Shown: positions 51,123 through 59,578, numbered from the stretch's first letter. The stretch: 64,000 nt of DNA from an uncultured Lactobacillus sp. (GCA_937916845.1 CALFSK010000067.1:141920-205919), one strand, 5' to 3'. A program made the numbers and translations. Notes: a model not told the origin generated them from the sequence alone.

Positions 51123-51557
51123 CTAGCGGTGCCAACGCATTGTGTATTCAGGTTGATTCGTAGCTTTGTCAATCTGTTGCTCGTGAACGTGAAATCCACT
51201 GTGATGATAAAAAGCCACGGCGGGTCGGTTGGCGACGTAGACGGAAAGTTGTAGTTTATGGGTCAGTTCCTTGGCGGCGGCCAGTAACGCTGTCCCGACG
51301 CCTTGTTGTTGAGCACTGGCCTGCACAAAGATTCCCGCAACGTAGTGTCCTTGTAATCCGATAAAACCGACAATTTTTTCAGCAGTTGTGGCGATGATCA
51401 GTTGTGCTTGTGGCAGGGCGGTCCGCACGACGGGTGCCTGTTTACGCCAATAGTCAGCCTTGATAAATGGGTGGGCCTTCAGGTTGCCGTGAAGCCAAAT
51501 CGCCATAAGTTGATCGAGTTGGTCAGTGGTGGGGTGGTGCAATAAATAAGTTTGCAT
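51123..51557 (-). CDS. GNAT-family N-acetyltransferase
   Basis: A 144-residue GNAT acyltransferase. The acetyl-CoA pyrophosphate loop is QQQGVGTALL (about residues 86-95), with VYVANRPAVAFYHHSGFHVHE as the C-terminal motif B region. Layout resembles YjaB/YiaC-type enzymes that acetylate protein or small amines. AAGGAAG ribosome site. Single gene. Substrate unknown. Confidence 0.88.
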   Translation of the reverse strand: MQTYLLHHPTTDQLDQLMAIWLHGNLKAHPFIKADYWRKQAPVVRTALPQAQLIIATTAEKIVGFIGLQGHYVAGIFVQASAQQQGVGTALLAAAKELTHKLQLSVYVANRPAVAFYHHSGFHVHEQQIDKATNQPEYTMRWHR

Positions 51558-51680
51558 AGGTCTTCCTTGTTCGTGAATTAGCGGTACTGATGAAAAGCGA
51601 CCGCTTGTGTGATTTTAAAAAATAGGATTCATCAACTAAGTACGTCATTAATAGTAGCAATCCGTTTAATTTTTGAAAAT

Positions 51681-51736
51681 AAATAAGGTGTATTCACGCA
51701 ATCCTGAACAACGGATGAGTGAATACACCTTATTAT
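51681..51736 (-). terminator. Terminator of the oligopeptide-binding protein gene
   Basis: AATAAGGTGTATTCAC/GTGAATACACCTTATT, a perfect 16-pair stem around a 22-base loop. Confidence 0.88.
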
Positions 51737-51764
51737 TTAATATCAAATCGTTGTGTGCTGGACT

Positions 51765-53432
51765 TTATTTAGCCATGTAAGCACCCTTGAAGTTGTAGTT
51801 GATACCAGCTGTGTTGTAAACGAGCCCTTTCAACTTAGGGTTGACCATCTGAGCAATGACGTTTTGAGAAAGTGGGGCGACGCCTTGATCAGTACCGATG
51901 GTTTTTTCAGCTTTAGCAAGTTGAGCCCAACGAGTTGCGGTGCTAGTCGTTGAATTAGCGGCGCTGATAGCACTGTCGTAATCAGAGTTTGTCCATTTCC
52001 CAAAGTTGTAGTCGTTCTTAGACGTCATGATGCCTAAGTCAGAGATTGGGTCGGAGAAGTCTGCTTGCCATGCGGAGATAACTAACTGGAAGTTCCCAGC
52101 GGTTTCACGGGCGATCCGGGTCTTATAAGGAACGGTCACGCTGTTGACCTTCAAACCAGGCAATTCCTTTTCCAATTGACCTTGGACGTATTCGGAGATG
52201 GCCTTCATTTGATCGGTATCATCGTGCGTTAACGTAACGGTCAACGACTTCTTGCCGACTTCCTTGAGACCTTCTTGCCAGAGCTTTTTAGCCTTGGCGT
52301 TATCCTGTGTGACTGAATCAGCAACGGTGTTTTCAGTTGCGAAATCTTTGCCAGTCGTTGGGTCCTTAGCTAAGCCGCTAGTGACGAAGCCCTTTGGTGT
52401 AACGGAACCGTCACCGAGGACGTCGTTAACGAGTTGTTTACGGTCTAACGTTAATGACATGGCTTGACGAAGCTTCGTGTTAGCCAAAGCCTTGACCTTC
52501 TTTTGGTTGAATTCAAGGTAGTTCAAACGTGAAGACTTGCGGATGACCAACTTACTGTTGTTCTTTTCATTTTTAACCTGTTGCCCAGAAAGGACGGCAG
52601 CGTCAAGTTTGCCACTCTGGAATAAGTTAAAGGCGGTCGTGGTTGATTTAACCACTTGGTCGTTGATCTTCGTCAAGTAGACGTGTTTCTTGTCCCAGTA
52701 GTCTGTGTTACGAACAAGGGTCCAAGTTGAGTTGGTCCCTTTCCAACCAGTCATCTTAAATGGCCCGTCATAGACCATCTTGCTGGCGCTAGTCCCGTAT
52801 TGCTTGCCATATTTTTGAACGGCGTGTTGGTTTTGTGGGAAGAAGACCACGAAGCCCATCAGGAGTTTAAAGTATTGCATTGGTTTTTCTAGCGTAACGG
52901 TCAACTTGTACTTACCATCCGCCTTGATGCCTAAAGTAGAAGGACTAGCCTTCCCTGCGGTGATCTTATCAGCGTTCTTGATGCCAGAATACAAATAAGC
53001 GTATTGAGAAGCAGTCTTAGGGTTAACGGTGCGACGCCAACCATAAACGAAGTCTTGGGCGGTTACTTTATCACCGTTGCTCCATTTGGCGTTTTTACGT
53101 AATGTGAAGGTATAAGTTTTTTTATCCTTCGAGACCGTGGTTCCCGTTGCAATCCCTGGTGTAACCTTGCTGTCTTTGCCTAAACGGTACAGGCCTTCTT
53201 GCGAGTTACTGATCATGGTCCCGCTAATAACATCGGTTGCCATTGACGGGTCAAGCGTTGTAATGTCTTGCCCGTTTTCAGACCAATTTAAAACCTGGGT
53301 CTTGGCCATGCCAGCGGTGGTATTACCCGCGTTTGCTGCATTAGAATCTGCCGACTTGCTACCACAACCAACCAATAAGCCACCAGCTGTGACGGTAACT
53401 GCTGCTGCTGTTGCTAAAAATTTCCATTTCAT
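51765..53432 (-). CDS. Oligopeptide ABC transporter substrate-binding lipoprotein
   Basis: A 555-residue family-5 solute-binding protein (OppA type) anchored by a lipobox LVGC (Cys at about residue 23). The family landmark is ATDVISGTMISNSQEGLYR, then YTFTLRKNAKWSNGDKVTA and DFVYGWRRTVNPKTASQYAY. It binds peptides for import by an Opp permease encoded elsewhere, as there is no permease or ATPase gene nearby. GGGGGCA-type ribosome site. Orphan binding proteins also act as peptide-pheromone receptors or in peptidoglycan-peptide recycling. Confidence 0.92.
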   Translation of the reverse strand: MKWKFLATAAAVTVTAGGLLVGCGSKSADSNAANAGNTTAGMAKTQVLNWSENGQDITTLDPSMATDVISGTMISNSQEGLYRLGKDSKVTPGIATGTTVSKDKKTYTFTLRKNAKWSNGDKVTAQDFVYGWRRTVNPKTASQYAYLYSGIKNADKITAGKASPSTLGIKADGKYKLTVTLEKPMQYFKLLMGFVVFFPQNQHAVQKYGKQYGTSASKMVYDGPFKMTGWKGTNSTWTLVRNTDYWDKKHVYLTKINDQVVKSTTTAFNLFQSGKLDAAVLSGQQVKNEKNNSKLVIRKSSRLNYLEFNQKKVKALANTKLRQAMSLTLDRKQLVNDVLGDGSVTPKGFVTSGLAKDPTTGKDFATENTVADSVTQDNAKAKKLWQEGLKEVGKKSLTVTLTHDDTDQMKAISEYVQGQLEKELPGLKVNSVTVPYKTRIARETAGNFQLVISAWQADFSDPISDLGIMTSKNDYNFGKWTNSDYDSAISAANSTTSTATRWAQLAKAEKTIGTDQGVAPLSQNVIAQMVNPKLKGLVYNTAGINYNFKGAYMAK

Positions 53433-53540
53433 AAAATAAGTGCCCCCTACTCAAGTGACTATGTACGATATAAAAATGAGAATACATTAAAAACAGATTA
53501 AAATCAATATTTAATTTTTAATGTTTTAAACAGAAACACC

Positions 53541-53580
53541 AAAAAAGCAGTTCTATCAAGGGTTGATAGGACTGCTTTGG
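53541..53580 (-). terminator. Terminator of the serCA operon
   Basis: On the minus strand AAAGCAGTCCTATCAA/TTGATAGAACTGCTTT is followed by TTTTT. It also separates serCA from the leftward peptide-binding gene. Confidence 0.9.
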
Positions 53581-53611
53581 TTAGAAAGTTTTTTATCCAA
53601 ATTGGAAAAGA

Positions 53612-54781
53612 CTAGGCGTTAGCAATCAACCGGACACGGGTCACCGCTGGGATGGCGTTGAGTGCCGTGATCAGTTGTTGGCTGTTTTGATGGTCCAAGG
53701 CGTCGACATCAATAATCGTGTAGGCCGTTTGATGTTTGGCCGCGTTCGCCATGGTAGCGATGTTCAAGTTGGCAGCTGCCAGCTTAGACGTAATCTGGCT
53801 CACCATGTTAGGGACGTTGTCGTGAATTACGGTAAAGCGGTAGGCGGCGTTAAACGGAACGGTTAGGTCGGGCAAATTAATGGCTGACTTGACGTTACCG
53901 GTTTCTAAGTAAGTCATGATCGTCTTGGCGGCCTGGGTCGCTCCGTTGACTTCCGCTTCAATCGTGGAGCCGCCAATGTGAGGCGTAACCGTCACGTCAT
54001 CGCGGTCTGCCAGTTGGGGCTCACCAAAGTCGGTGTAGTAGTGTGTTAAGTGGTGCGCATCTAACGCAGCCACGGCCGCCGTGTTATTGACGATCCCAAT
54101 GCGTGAGTAGTTGAACAGGTTGACACCGTCAGGCATTGCCGCCAATTCATCGGGGCCAATCAGGTTTAAGGTGTCTTCGTTTTTAGGCACGTGCACGGTG
54201 ACGTAGTCCGCATGTTTGACCGCGTCTTTAAGCGTTGCGGCGCGTTGAACTTGTTTGGCGATGTTCCAAGCGGCGTCGGCGGATAAATAGGGGTCGTAGC
54301 CGATCACATTCATACCAAGCGTCAACGCGGCGTTAGCCACTAATGACCCGACGTGGCCTAAACCAATCACGGCCAAGGTTTTACCTAACAGTTCCGTGCC
54401 GTTAAACTTCGTTTTGTCGTGTTCAGTCCGCTGAGAAACGTCCGCTTCAGTGTGTTTAGCGGAATAGCTAGTTGCGGCCATCAAGTTCCGTGAAGAAATA
54501 ATTAACAACGCAAGGACCAGTTCTTTGACGGCGTTGGCGTTACTGCCAGGGGTGTTGAATACAGCGGTCCCGTTAGCAGTTGCCTGGTCGACGGGCACGT
54601 TGTTGACGCCGGCGCCCGCCCGGACGATCACTTTCAGTGATTCTGGCAAGGTCTGTTGGTGCAAATTAACCGAACGAATTAAGTAGGCGTCGGGATGTTC
54701 GGATTGGTTAAGTGTGTAATTTTGAGTGAACGTATTGAGCCCAGCTTGGGCAATCGCATTATAAGTCTTAACTTGATACAT
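53612..54781 (-). CDS. serA: D-3-phosphoglycerate dehydrogenase
   Basis: A 389-residue NAD-dependent enzyme oxidising 3-phosphoglycerate to 3-phosphohydroxypyruvate, the first step of serine synthesis. Substrate Arg in IVRAGAGVNNVP (about residues 52-63), Rossmann GLGHVG (about 144-149), DFG-type DYVTVHVPKNEDT, and catalytic His in PHIGGST (about 277). A C-terminal ACT domain (about 315-389) suggests serine feedback or oligomer control. It overlaps serC by one base (TAATG-type), so translation is coupled. Whole operon lies behind an attenuator. Confidence 0.94.
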   Translation of the reverse strand: MYQVKTYNAIAQAGLNTFTQNYTLNQSEHPDAYLIRSVNLHQQTLPESLKVIVRAGAGVNNVPVDQATANGTAVFNTPGSNANAVKELVLALLIISSRNLMAATSYSAKHTEADVSQRTEHDKTKFNGTELLGKTLAVIGLGHVGSLVANAALTLGMNVIGYDPYLSADAAWNIAKQVQRAATLKDAVKHADYVTVHVPKNEDTLNLIGPDELAAMPDGVNLFNYSRIGIVNNTAAVAALDAHHLTHYYTDFGEPQLADRDDVTVTPHIGGSTIEAEVNGATQAAKTIMTYLETGNVKSAINLPDLTVPFNAAYRFTVIHDNVPNMVSQITSKLAAANLNIATMANAAKHQTAYTIIDVDALDHQNSQQLITALNAIPAVTRVRLIANA

Positions 54782-55872
54782 TAATTCAACACTCCTTTAG
54801 CATGGGTGGCTTCAAAAGCAGCGAGATAATCAACAAGGGCGTCGACGCCAGCCAGTGGCATGGCGTTATACAGGCTGGCGCGCATACCGCCAACTAACCG
54901 GTGACCCTTTAGGTTTAAGAGACCCCGTTCCGTGGCACCAGCAATAAATTGGGCGTCTAACGCAGCGTCGCCCGTCACGAACGGCACGTTCATCGTGGAA
55001 CGGTCGGTAGTTTTCACCGGATTAGTGAATAATTGAGATTGGTCCAAGAAGTCGTAAAGTCGGGCCGCCTTTTCTTGGTTGCGTTGGGCCATTGCGGTAA
55101 GCCCGCCTTGAGCCTTCAACCATTTAAGGACGAGTCCCGCAGCGTAAATGGCGAAGACTGGTGGCGTGTTAAACATTGACTGCTTCTCCGCAAAGAGCTG
55201 GTAGTCGAGCATGCTTGGCAGATTCTTGGCGTGGCCAATTAAATCGTCACGGACGATCACGATGGTTAAGCCGGCGGGACCGAGGTTCTTTTGAGCCCCG
55301 GCAAAAATCATCCCGAAGTCGGTGACGTTATAAGGCTGACCCAAGAAATTGGATGACATATCAGCGACTAGCGGAACGCGACCAGTATCTGGAAGTTTTG
55401 TGTACATCGTTCCTTCAATGGTGTTGTTCGTGGTAAGGTGAACGTAGTCTAAGTTTTGGTCGACTGGTCCTTGTAGTTGCGGTAACGCCGTGAAATGGTT
55501 ATCAGCGCCCGTTGCTAAAATATCGACTTGGGTGTCCACTCGCCGGGCTTCATCGGCGGCCCGACTGGCCCAATGCCCACTATCAAGTAGGCCGATGTGG
55601 TGGTTGGCGGTGGCTAGGTTAAGTGGTGCGGCTGTAAATTGCAACGTCCCGCCGCCTTGGAAAAAGAGGACGCGGTAGTTGTCTGGAATTTGCATTAAGT
55701 CGCGCAAATCTTGTTCGGCGTCGTTGATGACTTGTTCGAATAGTTGTGAGCGGTGGGAGATTTCCATGATGCTCATTCCTGAATCTTGAAACGACGGTAA
55801 TTCAGCTTGAATCTGATCAATGACCGGTTTCGGCATGACGGCTGGACCGGCAGAAAAGTTATACGTTGGCAT
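54781..55872 (-). CDS. serC: Phosphoserine aminotransferase
   Basis: A 363-residue class V PLP enzyme converting phosphohydroxypyruvate and glutamate to phosphoserine. The opening YNFSAGPAVMPKPV is the family hallmark, EISHRS at about residues 38-43 binds phosphate, and the PLP Lys is in FAGAQKNLGPAG (about 189-200). ATG 55872 follows GTGGGGA. First structural gene of the ser operon; serA overlaps its end. A serine-rich leader peptide and terminator precede it. Confidence 0.94.
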   Translation of the reverse strand: MPTYNFSAGPAVMPKPVIDQIQAELPSFQDSGMSIMEISHRSQLFEQVINDAEQDLRDLMQIPDNYRVLFFQGGGTLQFTAAPLNLATANHHIGLLDSGHWASRAADEARRVDTQVDILATGADNHFTALPQLQGPVDQNLDYVHLTTNNTIEGTMYTKLPDTGRVPLVADMSSNFLGQPYNVTDFGMIFAGAQKNLGPAGLTIVIVRDDLIGHAKNLPSMLDYQLFAEKQSMFNTPPVFAIYAAGLVLKWLKAQGGLTAMAQRNQEKAARLYDFLDQSQLFTNPVKTTDRSTMNVPFVTGDAALDAQFIAGATERGLLNLKGHRLVGGMRASLYNAMPLAGVDALVDYLAAFEATHAKGVLN

Positions 55873-55914
55873 AAAAAATCCCCACTTTCAAATTAGTGAC
55901 TAACCAAATGACCA

Positions 55915-55951
55915 TAAAAAAGCCCTCGTAGTCAATTCGACTACCAGGGCT
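55915..55951 (-). terminator. Attenuator terminator before serC
   Basis: On the minus strand AGCCCTGGTAGTC/GACTACGAGGGCT with one mismatch and a GAATT loop, then six T, lies 43 bases before the serC start and about 80 bases after the leader peptide stop. Confidence 0.88.
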
Positions 55952-55984
55952 GTTAATTAATCAGTATTATAACCGCCCTCGTCA
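55941..55984 (-). promoter_or_regulatory. Antiterminator partner of the ser attenuator
   Basis: The minus-strand segment TGACGAGGGC (55975-55984) repeats the 3' arm of the terminator (CTACGAGGGC), so it can pair with the terminator's 5' arm instead and prevent termination. Confidence 0.7.
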
Positions 55985-56033
55985 TCGAATGTGATTGAAC
56001 ATCCGTGCTAAGGCTTGATTTGCTCATGCGAAA

Positions 56034-56102
56034 TTAGGCCAACACAGATGTATGTGTAGACCAGGAGGAGACGATTAAATTAGCATTACGATTAATTGTC
56101 AT
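56034..56102 (-). CDS. Serine-rich leader peptide of serCA
   Basis: A 22-codon ORF with AAGGAG 8 bases before its ATG, beginning about 20 bases after the predicted transcription start. Its second half reads SSWSTHTS (residues 12-19): four Ser codons in eight, plus two Thr. It is followed by alternative RNA hairpins and a terminator before serC. This is the plan of a classical translation-coupled attenuator responding to charged tRNA-Ser. The peptide itself needs no other function. Confidence 0.8.
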   Translation of the reverse strand: MTINRNANLIVSSWSTHTSVLA

Positions 56103-56131
56103 AAAACTCACTCCTTAATTTCAATGACTAC

Positions 56132-56160
56132 AATTTATCAAGAGAAACTTATTTTGTCAA
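56132..56160 (-). promoter_or_regulatory. Promoter of the ser leader and operon
   Basis: On the minus strand: perfect -35 TTGACA (56155-56160), 17-base spacer, -10 TAAATT (56132-56137). The start point falls just ahead of the leader peptide ribosome site. Confidence 0.8.
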
Positions 56161-56241
56161 GTCAACAAATGAGAAAAATTATGGCATAATTAAGAAAAGA
56201 AAAGCGTTATTCATTAATATTTAATTTTGCAGGAGGCTAGT

Positions 56242-56865
56242 ATGACAACTTTTTACATCGTTCGCCACGGCCAAACGACGGCGAACGCCCAAAATTTGAA
56301 ACAGGGCACAATTAATACAGCAATTACCCAGCTAAACAAGGTGGGACAACAGCAAGCACAGGAGTTACACGCGGCGTTTGATATCAGTTTTGCCGATCGA
56401 CTGATCTGTAGCCCGCTGGACCGAACGCGAGCGACGGCCGCAATTTTAAACCGGGGGCGGGATTTACCGCTAACCACGGATGTGCGGTTACTGGAGATTT
56501 CGTACGGTCAGTGGGACGGCCAAGATAACGCAAAGTTGTTGGCAACGTACCCGCAGTACTTCGATCCATTGTTAAAAGACGTCTTACCGACTTACGTGAC
56601 GGTGGCGACGGCGGGCGAAACGTTTGACCACGTGATTCAACGGGCCCAAGCCTTTTTGACGACCACGGCGGCACAGTATCCCGATGACAAGATTATTGTG
56701 GTGACGCACGGTTTTACCGTCAAAGCCATGGCGCTAGCCGTGTTGCAACCGCAGGACCCAATGAGCTTACCGGAACCGGAAAATACCAGCGTCACTAAAA
56801 TCACGGTGGACGCAGCCACGCAGCGGGAATTTTTGAGCTACTATAATCGGCATAGTAGTTTTTAA
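56242..56865 (+). CDS. Histidine phosphatase family protein, possible phosphoserine phosphatase
   Basis: A 207-residue member of the cofactor-dependent phosphoglycerate mutase superfamily. The phosphorylated His is in IVRHGQTTAN (residues 6-15), the acid Glu in RLLEISYGQWDG (about 80-91), and the second catalytic His in VVTHGFTVK (about 153-161). Too short and divergent for glycolytic dPGM. It is divergent from serCA and no SerB-type HAD phosphatase is nearby; histidine-phosphatase phosphoserine phosphatases exist, so it may supply the last serine step (inference). ATG 56242 behind AGGAGG. Confidence 0.85.
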   Translation: MTTFYIVRHGQTTANAQNLKQGTINTAITQLNKVGQQQAQELHAAFDISFADRLICSPLDRTRATAAILNRGRDLPLTTDVRLLEISYGQWDGQDNAKLLATYPQYFDPLLKDVLPTYVTVATAGETFDHVIQRAQAFLTTTAAQYPDDKIIVVTHGFTVKAMALAVLQPQDPMSLPEPENTSVTKITVDAATQREFLSYYNRHSSF

Positions 56866-56909
56866 TGCCCCTTAACGAATACGTGATTTCGGCCTACAAT
56901 GGAAAGTAG

Positions 56910-56950
56910 TTTGAGGTAATCACGCACTGTTGCTCCTTACCTCAAACGGC
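56910..56950 (+). other. Hairpin downstream of the histidine phosphatase gene
   Basis: GTTTGAGGTAA/TTACCTCAAAC, an 11-pair stem without T run. With the following CTGTTGCT/AGCAACAG pair and terminator it makes a structured 3' region or small RNA. Confidence 0.5.
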
Positions 56951-56996
56951 GTATCAATCAGGCAGCAACAGCAGACATCACATATAAACTCCTAAG

Positions 56997-57040
56997 TGAG
57001 GCAATCCTGGCGACTTGCGAGGACTGCCTTTTTTTTGTTT
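56997..57040 (+). terminator. Rho-independent terminator
   Basis: AGGCAATCCTGGCG/GCGAGGACTGCCT imperfect stem followed by eight T. Confidence 0.88.
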
Positions 57041-57088
57041 AAGGTTATAATGTAACCGTTAACTAAAATTATTTGAGGTGGTATTAGT

Positions 57089-58081
57089 ATGACATATTCA
57101 GCAGCAAGTACCCGCTATGATGAGCTACCGATTCGCCGGGTTGGTCGGACTGGGTTACAGTTACCAATTGTTTCGTTAGGATTATGGCGGAACTTTGGTG
57201 ACGAACAACCCTATGCTAATTCGCGTAAAGTTGTGCTCGATGCGTTTGATCACGGGGTCTTTAGTTTTGACCTCGCCAATAATTACGGACCGTCTAAGGG
57301 GTCGGCAGAACAAACCTTTGGGAAGATTTTCCAAGACGACTTAAAACCTTATCGTGATGAGTTAGTGATTACGACGAAGGCGGGCTATCCGGCTTGGCCC
57401 GGACCATACGGCGCTTTTGGGTCACGCAAGACGTTGATTAGCTCACTGGACCGTAGCTTGAAACGGATGCATCTGGACTACGTTGATTTATACTACTCAC
57501 ACCGGCCAGATCCAGATATTGACTTACAGGAAACCGCCCAGGCCCTCGACCAAGTTGTACGGCAGGGAAAGTCCATGTACGTCGGCATTTCAAACTACGA
57601 CCGGGACCAAACCGCAGAAATGATCGGCTACTTTAAGGACATGCACACGCCGTTTACCGTTAACCAATTTTCTTACAACATGTTGCATGAAACGGCCCAA
57701 ACAACTGGCTTGATTGACCTGTTAGCGCAAAATGGGGCCGGTTTAGTCGCGTACGGTCCGTTGTCAGAAGGACTACTGACGCAGCGTTACTTAGACGGGA
57801 TTCCCGCTGATTTTCCGATTCACCGGACCAACAAGTACTTGTTAGCGAACGGGACCGATGCAGTCGTCAAGCAGTTAAATGATTTGAACGCCGTGGCACA
57901 GCACCGTGGGCAAACGTTAGCTCAGATGGCATTAGCGTGGTTGTTACGGTCTGAAGCCGTTACCAGTGTCATTATTGGGACGACCAGTATTGATCACCTA
58001 CACGCAAACTTGGACGCCGCTAAACAGTTGACGTTCAGCGATGAAGAAGTCGCAACGATTAAACAAATTTTGAAAAAATAG
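57089..58081 (+). CDS. Aldo/keto reductase, YghZ-like
   Basis: A 330-residue AKR. The opening YDELPIRRVGRTGLQLP and SLGLWRNFGD are typical of the AKR14/YghZ (L-glyceraldehyde 3-phosphate reductase) group. Catalytic residues: Asp/Tyr in FDLANNYGPS (about 60-69), Lys in ITTKAGYP (about 97-104), His in YYSHRPD (about 136-142). A TATAAT lies at about 57046 just after the upstream terminator. Single gene with its own terminator. Likely detoxifies aldehydes such as methylglyoxal. Confidence 0.9.
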   Translation: MTYSAASTRYDELPIRRVGRTGLQLPIVSLGLWRNFGDEQPYANSRKVVLDAFDHGVFSFDLANNYGPSKGSAEQTFGKIFQDDLKPYRDELVITTKAGYPAWPGPYGAFGSRKTLISSLDRSLKRMHLDYVDLYYSHRPDPDIDLQETAQALDQVVRQGKSMYVGISNYDRDQTAEMIGYFKDMHTPFTVNQFSYNMLHETAQTTGLIDLLAQNGAGLVAYGPLSEGLLTQRYLDGIPADFPIHRTNKYLLANGTDAVVKQLNDLNAVAQHRGQTLAQMALAWLLRSEAVTSVIIGTTSIDHLHANLDAAKQLTFSDEEVATIKQILKK

Positions 58082-58114
58082 TGATTGCCTGAACTGATCA
58101 GTTAGTGCAATCAG

Positions 58115-58168
58115 AAAAACCACGTATCAACGGGCCCTCCGATGAGGGATGTTGGGACGTGGTTTTTG
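58115..58168. terminator. Terminator of the YghZ-like gene
   Basis: AAAAACCACGT/ACGTGGTTTTT outer stem enclosing CCCTCCGATGAGGG-type inner pairing, then TTTTTG. Confidence 0.9.
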
Positions 58169-58316
58169 TTAGCGCACGAAACGTGCAATGTGATGTTCAG
58201 ATTCCAAAAATGTTCGGTTACTCGGGTAGTTAACTGGGTGATTGGTTTTAACGTGAAAACATTCAAATGCCGGAAATCCCGTCCTAGCAACGTCATCAAA
58301 TTGTAATAGTTTATTA

Positions 58317-58330
58317 CGAACGTACGTTCT
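58317..58330. promoter_or_regulatory. LexA (SOS) box
   Basis: CGAACGTACGTTCT matches the Gram-positive LexA consensus CGAACRNRYGTTYG at 13 of 14 positions. It lies just before an extended -10 (TGC-TATGAT, 58338-58346) of the following small gene. Confidence 0.75.
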
Positions 58331-58376
58331 AAAAGTGTGCTATGATAAAGCTACTATTTTCGATGAGGTGATCTGA

Positions 58377-58598
58377 ATGGAACAGCTGAAACCAATTGAA
58401 GCTTCGTTGTTACAAGCTTATGAATTAAATTGTGTGGTGCGATTGACCTTAGCAGACGGCGAACGTCCAAGTGGGTTAATTGCCGCCGTCAACGCGTCGG
58501 CGCTCTTTTTGAACCAGCAGGCCGGCATTGTTAACCAAATTGCGCTCAGTGACGTTACCGCCATTGATTTCTTGAAAGAGTCGTGGTGGCAGCGTTAA
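58377..58598 (+). CDS. Small YolD-like protein under a LexA box
   Basis: A 73-residue protein. RLTLADGERPSGLIAAVNAS and the closing IALSDVTAIDFL (about residues 22-67) look like the Sm-fold-like YolD domain, in which a beta-hairpin ends with a DDI/DVT motif. YolD genes often sit beside SOS DNA polymerases in lactobacilli; here it stands alone but has a LexA box and extended -10 upstream. GAGGTGATCTGA ribosome site. Domain call moderate; exact function unknown. Confidence 0.7.
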   Translation: MEQLKPIEASLLQAYELNCVVRLTLADGERPSGLIAAVNASALFLNQQAGIVNQIALSDVTAIDFLKESWWQR

Positions 58599-58652
58599 TC
58601 CTGAAGATCAGATAAGGTGTCTGTAATCCAGCGCGATTTTGGCGCAAAATCA

Positions 58653-58692
58653 TAAAAAAGTTGTCCAGCAGGGTTGCTGAACAACTTTTTTA
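58653..58692. terminator. Bidirectional terminator between convergent genes
   Basis: AAAAAAGTTGTCCAGCA/TGCTGAACAACTTTTTT hairpin with T runs on both strands. Confidence 0.92.
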
Positions 58693-58717
58693 GTGGCCAG
58701 ACGATAGCAACTTACGA

Positions 58718-59578
58718 CTATTTTTCGGGGTCGCGGAGCTCGTTAACGAGTTCGGGATCGGGACTGACCGTAATTGTCCGGGCTGGACCGCTAAACGTCA
58801 CTAGGCCCGATTTAGCGCCCTTAGGTTTATGCATTTGACCAACTTTCAAACAGTCGACTGGAACCCGGCGCATCTTCTTACCCTTGCTGTAATAAGCGGT
58901 CAAAACGGCGGCTTCTTGTAAGGTACGCTCACTCGGATTGGTGCTGTGAATGACAACGTGTGAGCCGGGAATTTCACCGCCAGCGTGCATCCAGTAATAA
59001 TCCTTCCGCGCGGTCATTGTTAAGTGGTCGTTTTGGTAACTATTCTTGCCGACCTCAACTAAAACGTGGTCGTGCGTGTGGAACCGCCGTGGATGGGCTG
59101 GTTCTGGTGCTTTAGATGAGTGCAGAACTTGGGTGTGGATCACGCTCTGTTCGATCAGGCTTTGTTTTAATTGGGCCACTTGGTCAGGGTCAGTGGGGTC
59201 AAACGCGGCCTGCTGGGCGAGTTGTTGCTGCAACTCAGCTTCGGCTAACTCACGGTTATGGATGACCGTATTTAGGCCGCGCTTACTCTTACGGTAACGA
59301 TGAAAGTAGTCTTCGGCGTTGGCGATAATGGATTTAGTCGCGTCGAGTTTGATCGTTAACTTTGTTTCGGGTTGACGGTAGTCGGGTAATTCGACAAAAT
59401 TATGGTGGCCGTCAATTTGACTCGCATACGTTTTTAACAACGTCCCCTTAACTTGGAGTTCGGTTGCGTCGGGCATGTGGTCGATGGCCTTACTTAGAGA
59501 TTCAATTTGTTTTTTAGTGTGGTGAAGCTGGTGTGCAAGGCCTTTTTGCACCAGTTCAGCGTCGGTAATATCGGGCAT
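58718..59578 (-). CDS. Half-size NFACT (RqcH/FbpA-like) protein
   Basis: A 286-residue protein corresponding to the C-terminal half of NFACT proteins. Residues 1-150 are coiled-coil-like helices (NFACT-M region). Residues about 165-286 form the NFACT-R domain: VGKNSYQNDHLTMTARKDYYWMHAG split across about 175-200, then EIPGSHVVIHS. The N-terminal NFACT-N and HhH domains needed by full RqcH for tRNA delivery in ribosome rescue are missing. The start at ATG 59578 has AAGGAAC; no upstream remnant was seen, so it looks like a genuine short form. Role unknown. Confidence 0.82.
   Translation of the reverse strand: MPDITDAELVQKGLAHQLHHTKKQIESLSKAIDHMPDATELQVKGTLLKTYASQIDGHHNFVELPDYRQPETKLTIKLDATKSIIANAEDYFHRYRKSKRGLNTVIHNRELAEAELQQQLAQQAAFDPTDPDQVAQLKQSLIEQSVIHTQVLHSSKAPEPAHPRRFHTHDHVLVEVGKNSYQNDHLTMTARKDYYWMHAGGEIPGSHVVIHSTNPSERTLQEAAVLTAYYSKGKKMRRVPVDCLKVGQMHKPKGAKSGLVTFSGPARTITVSPDPELVNELRDPEK

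Noticed and set aside
55873..56103. T-box upstream of serC
   Set aside because: No T-box core (GGTGG..CG) is present; the leader peptide and mutually exclusive hairpins explain the terminator better.
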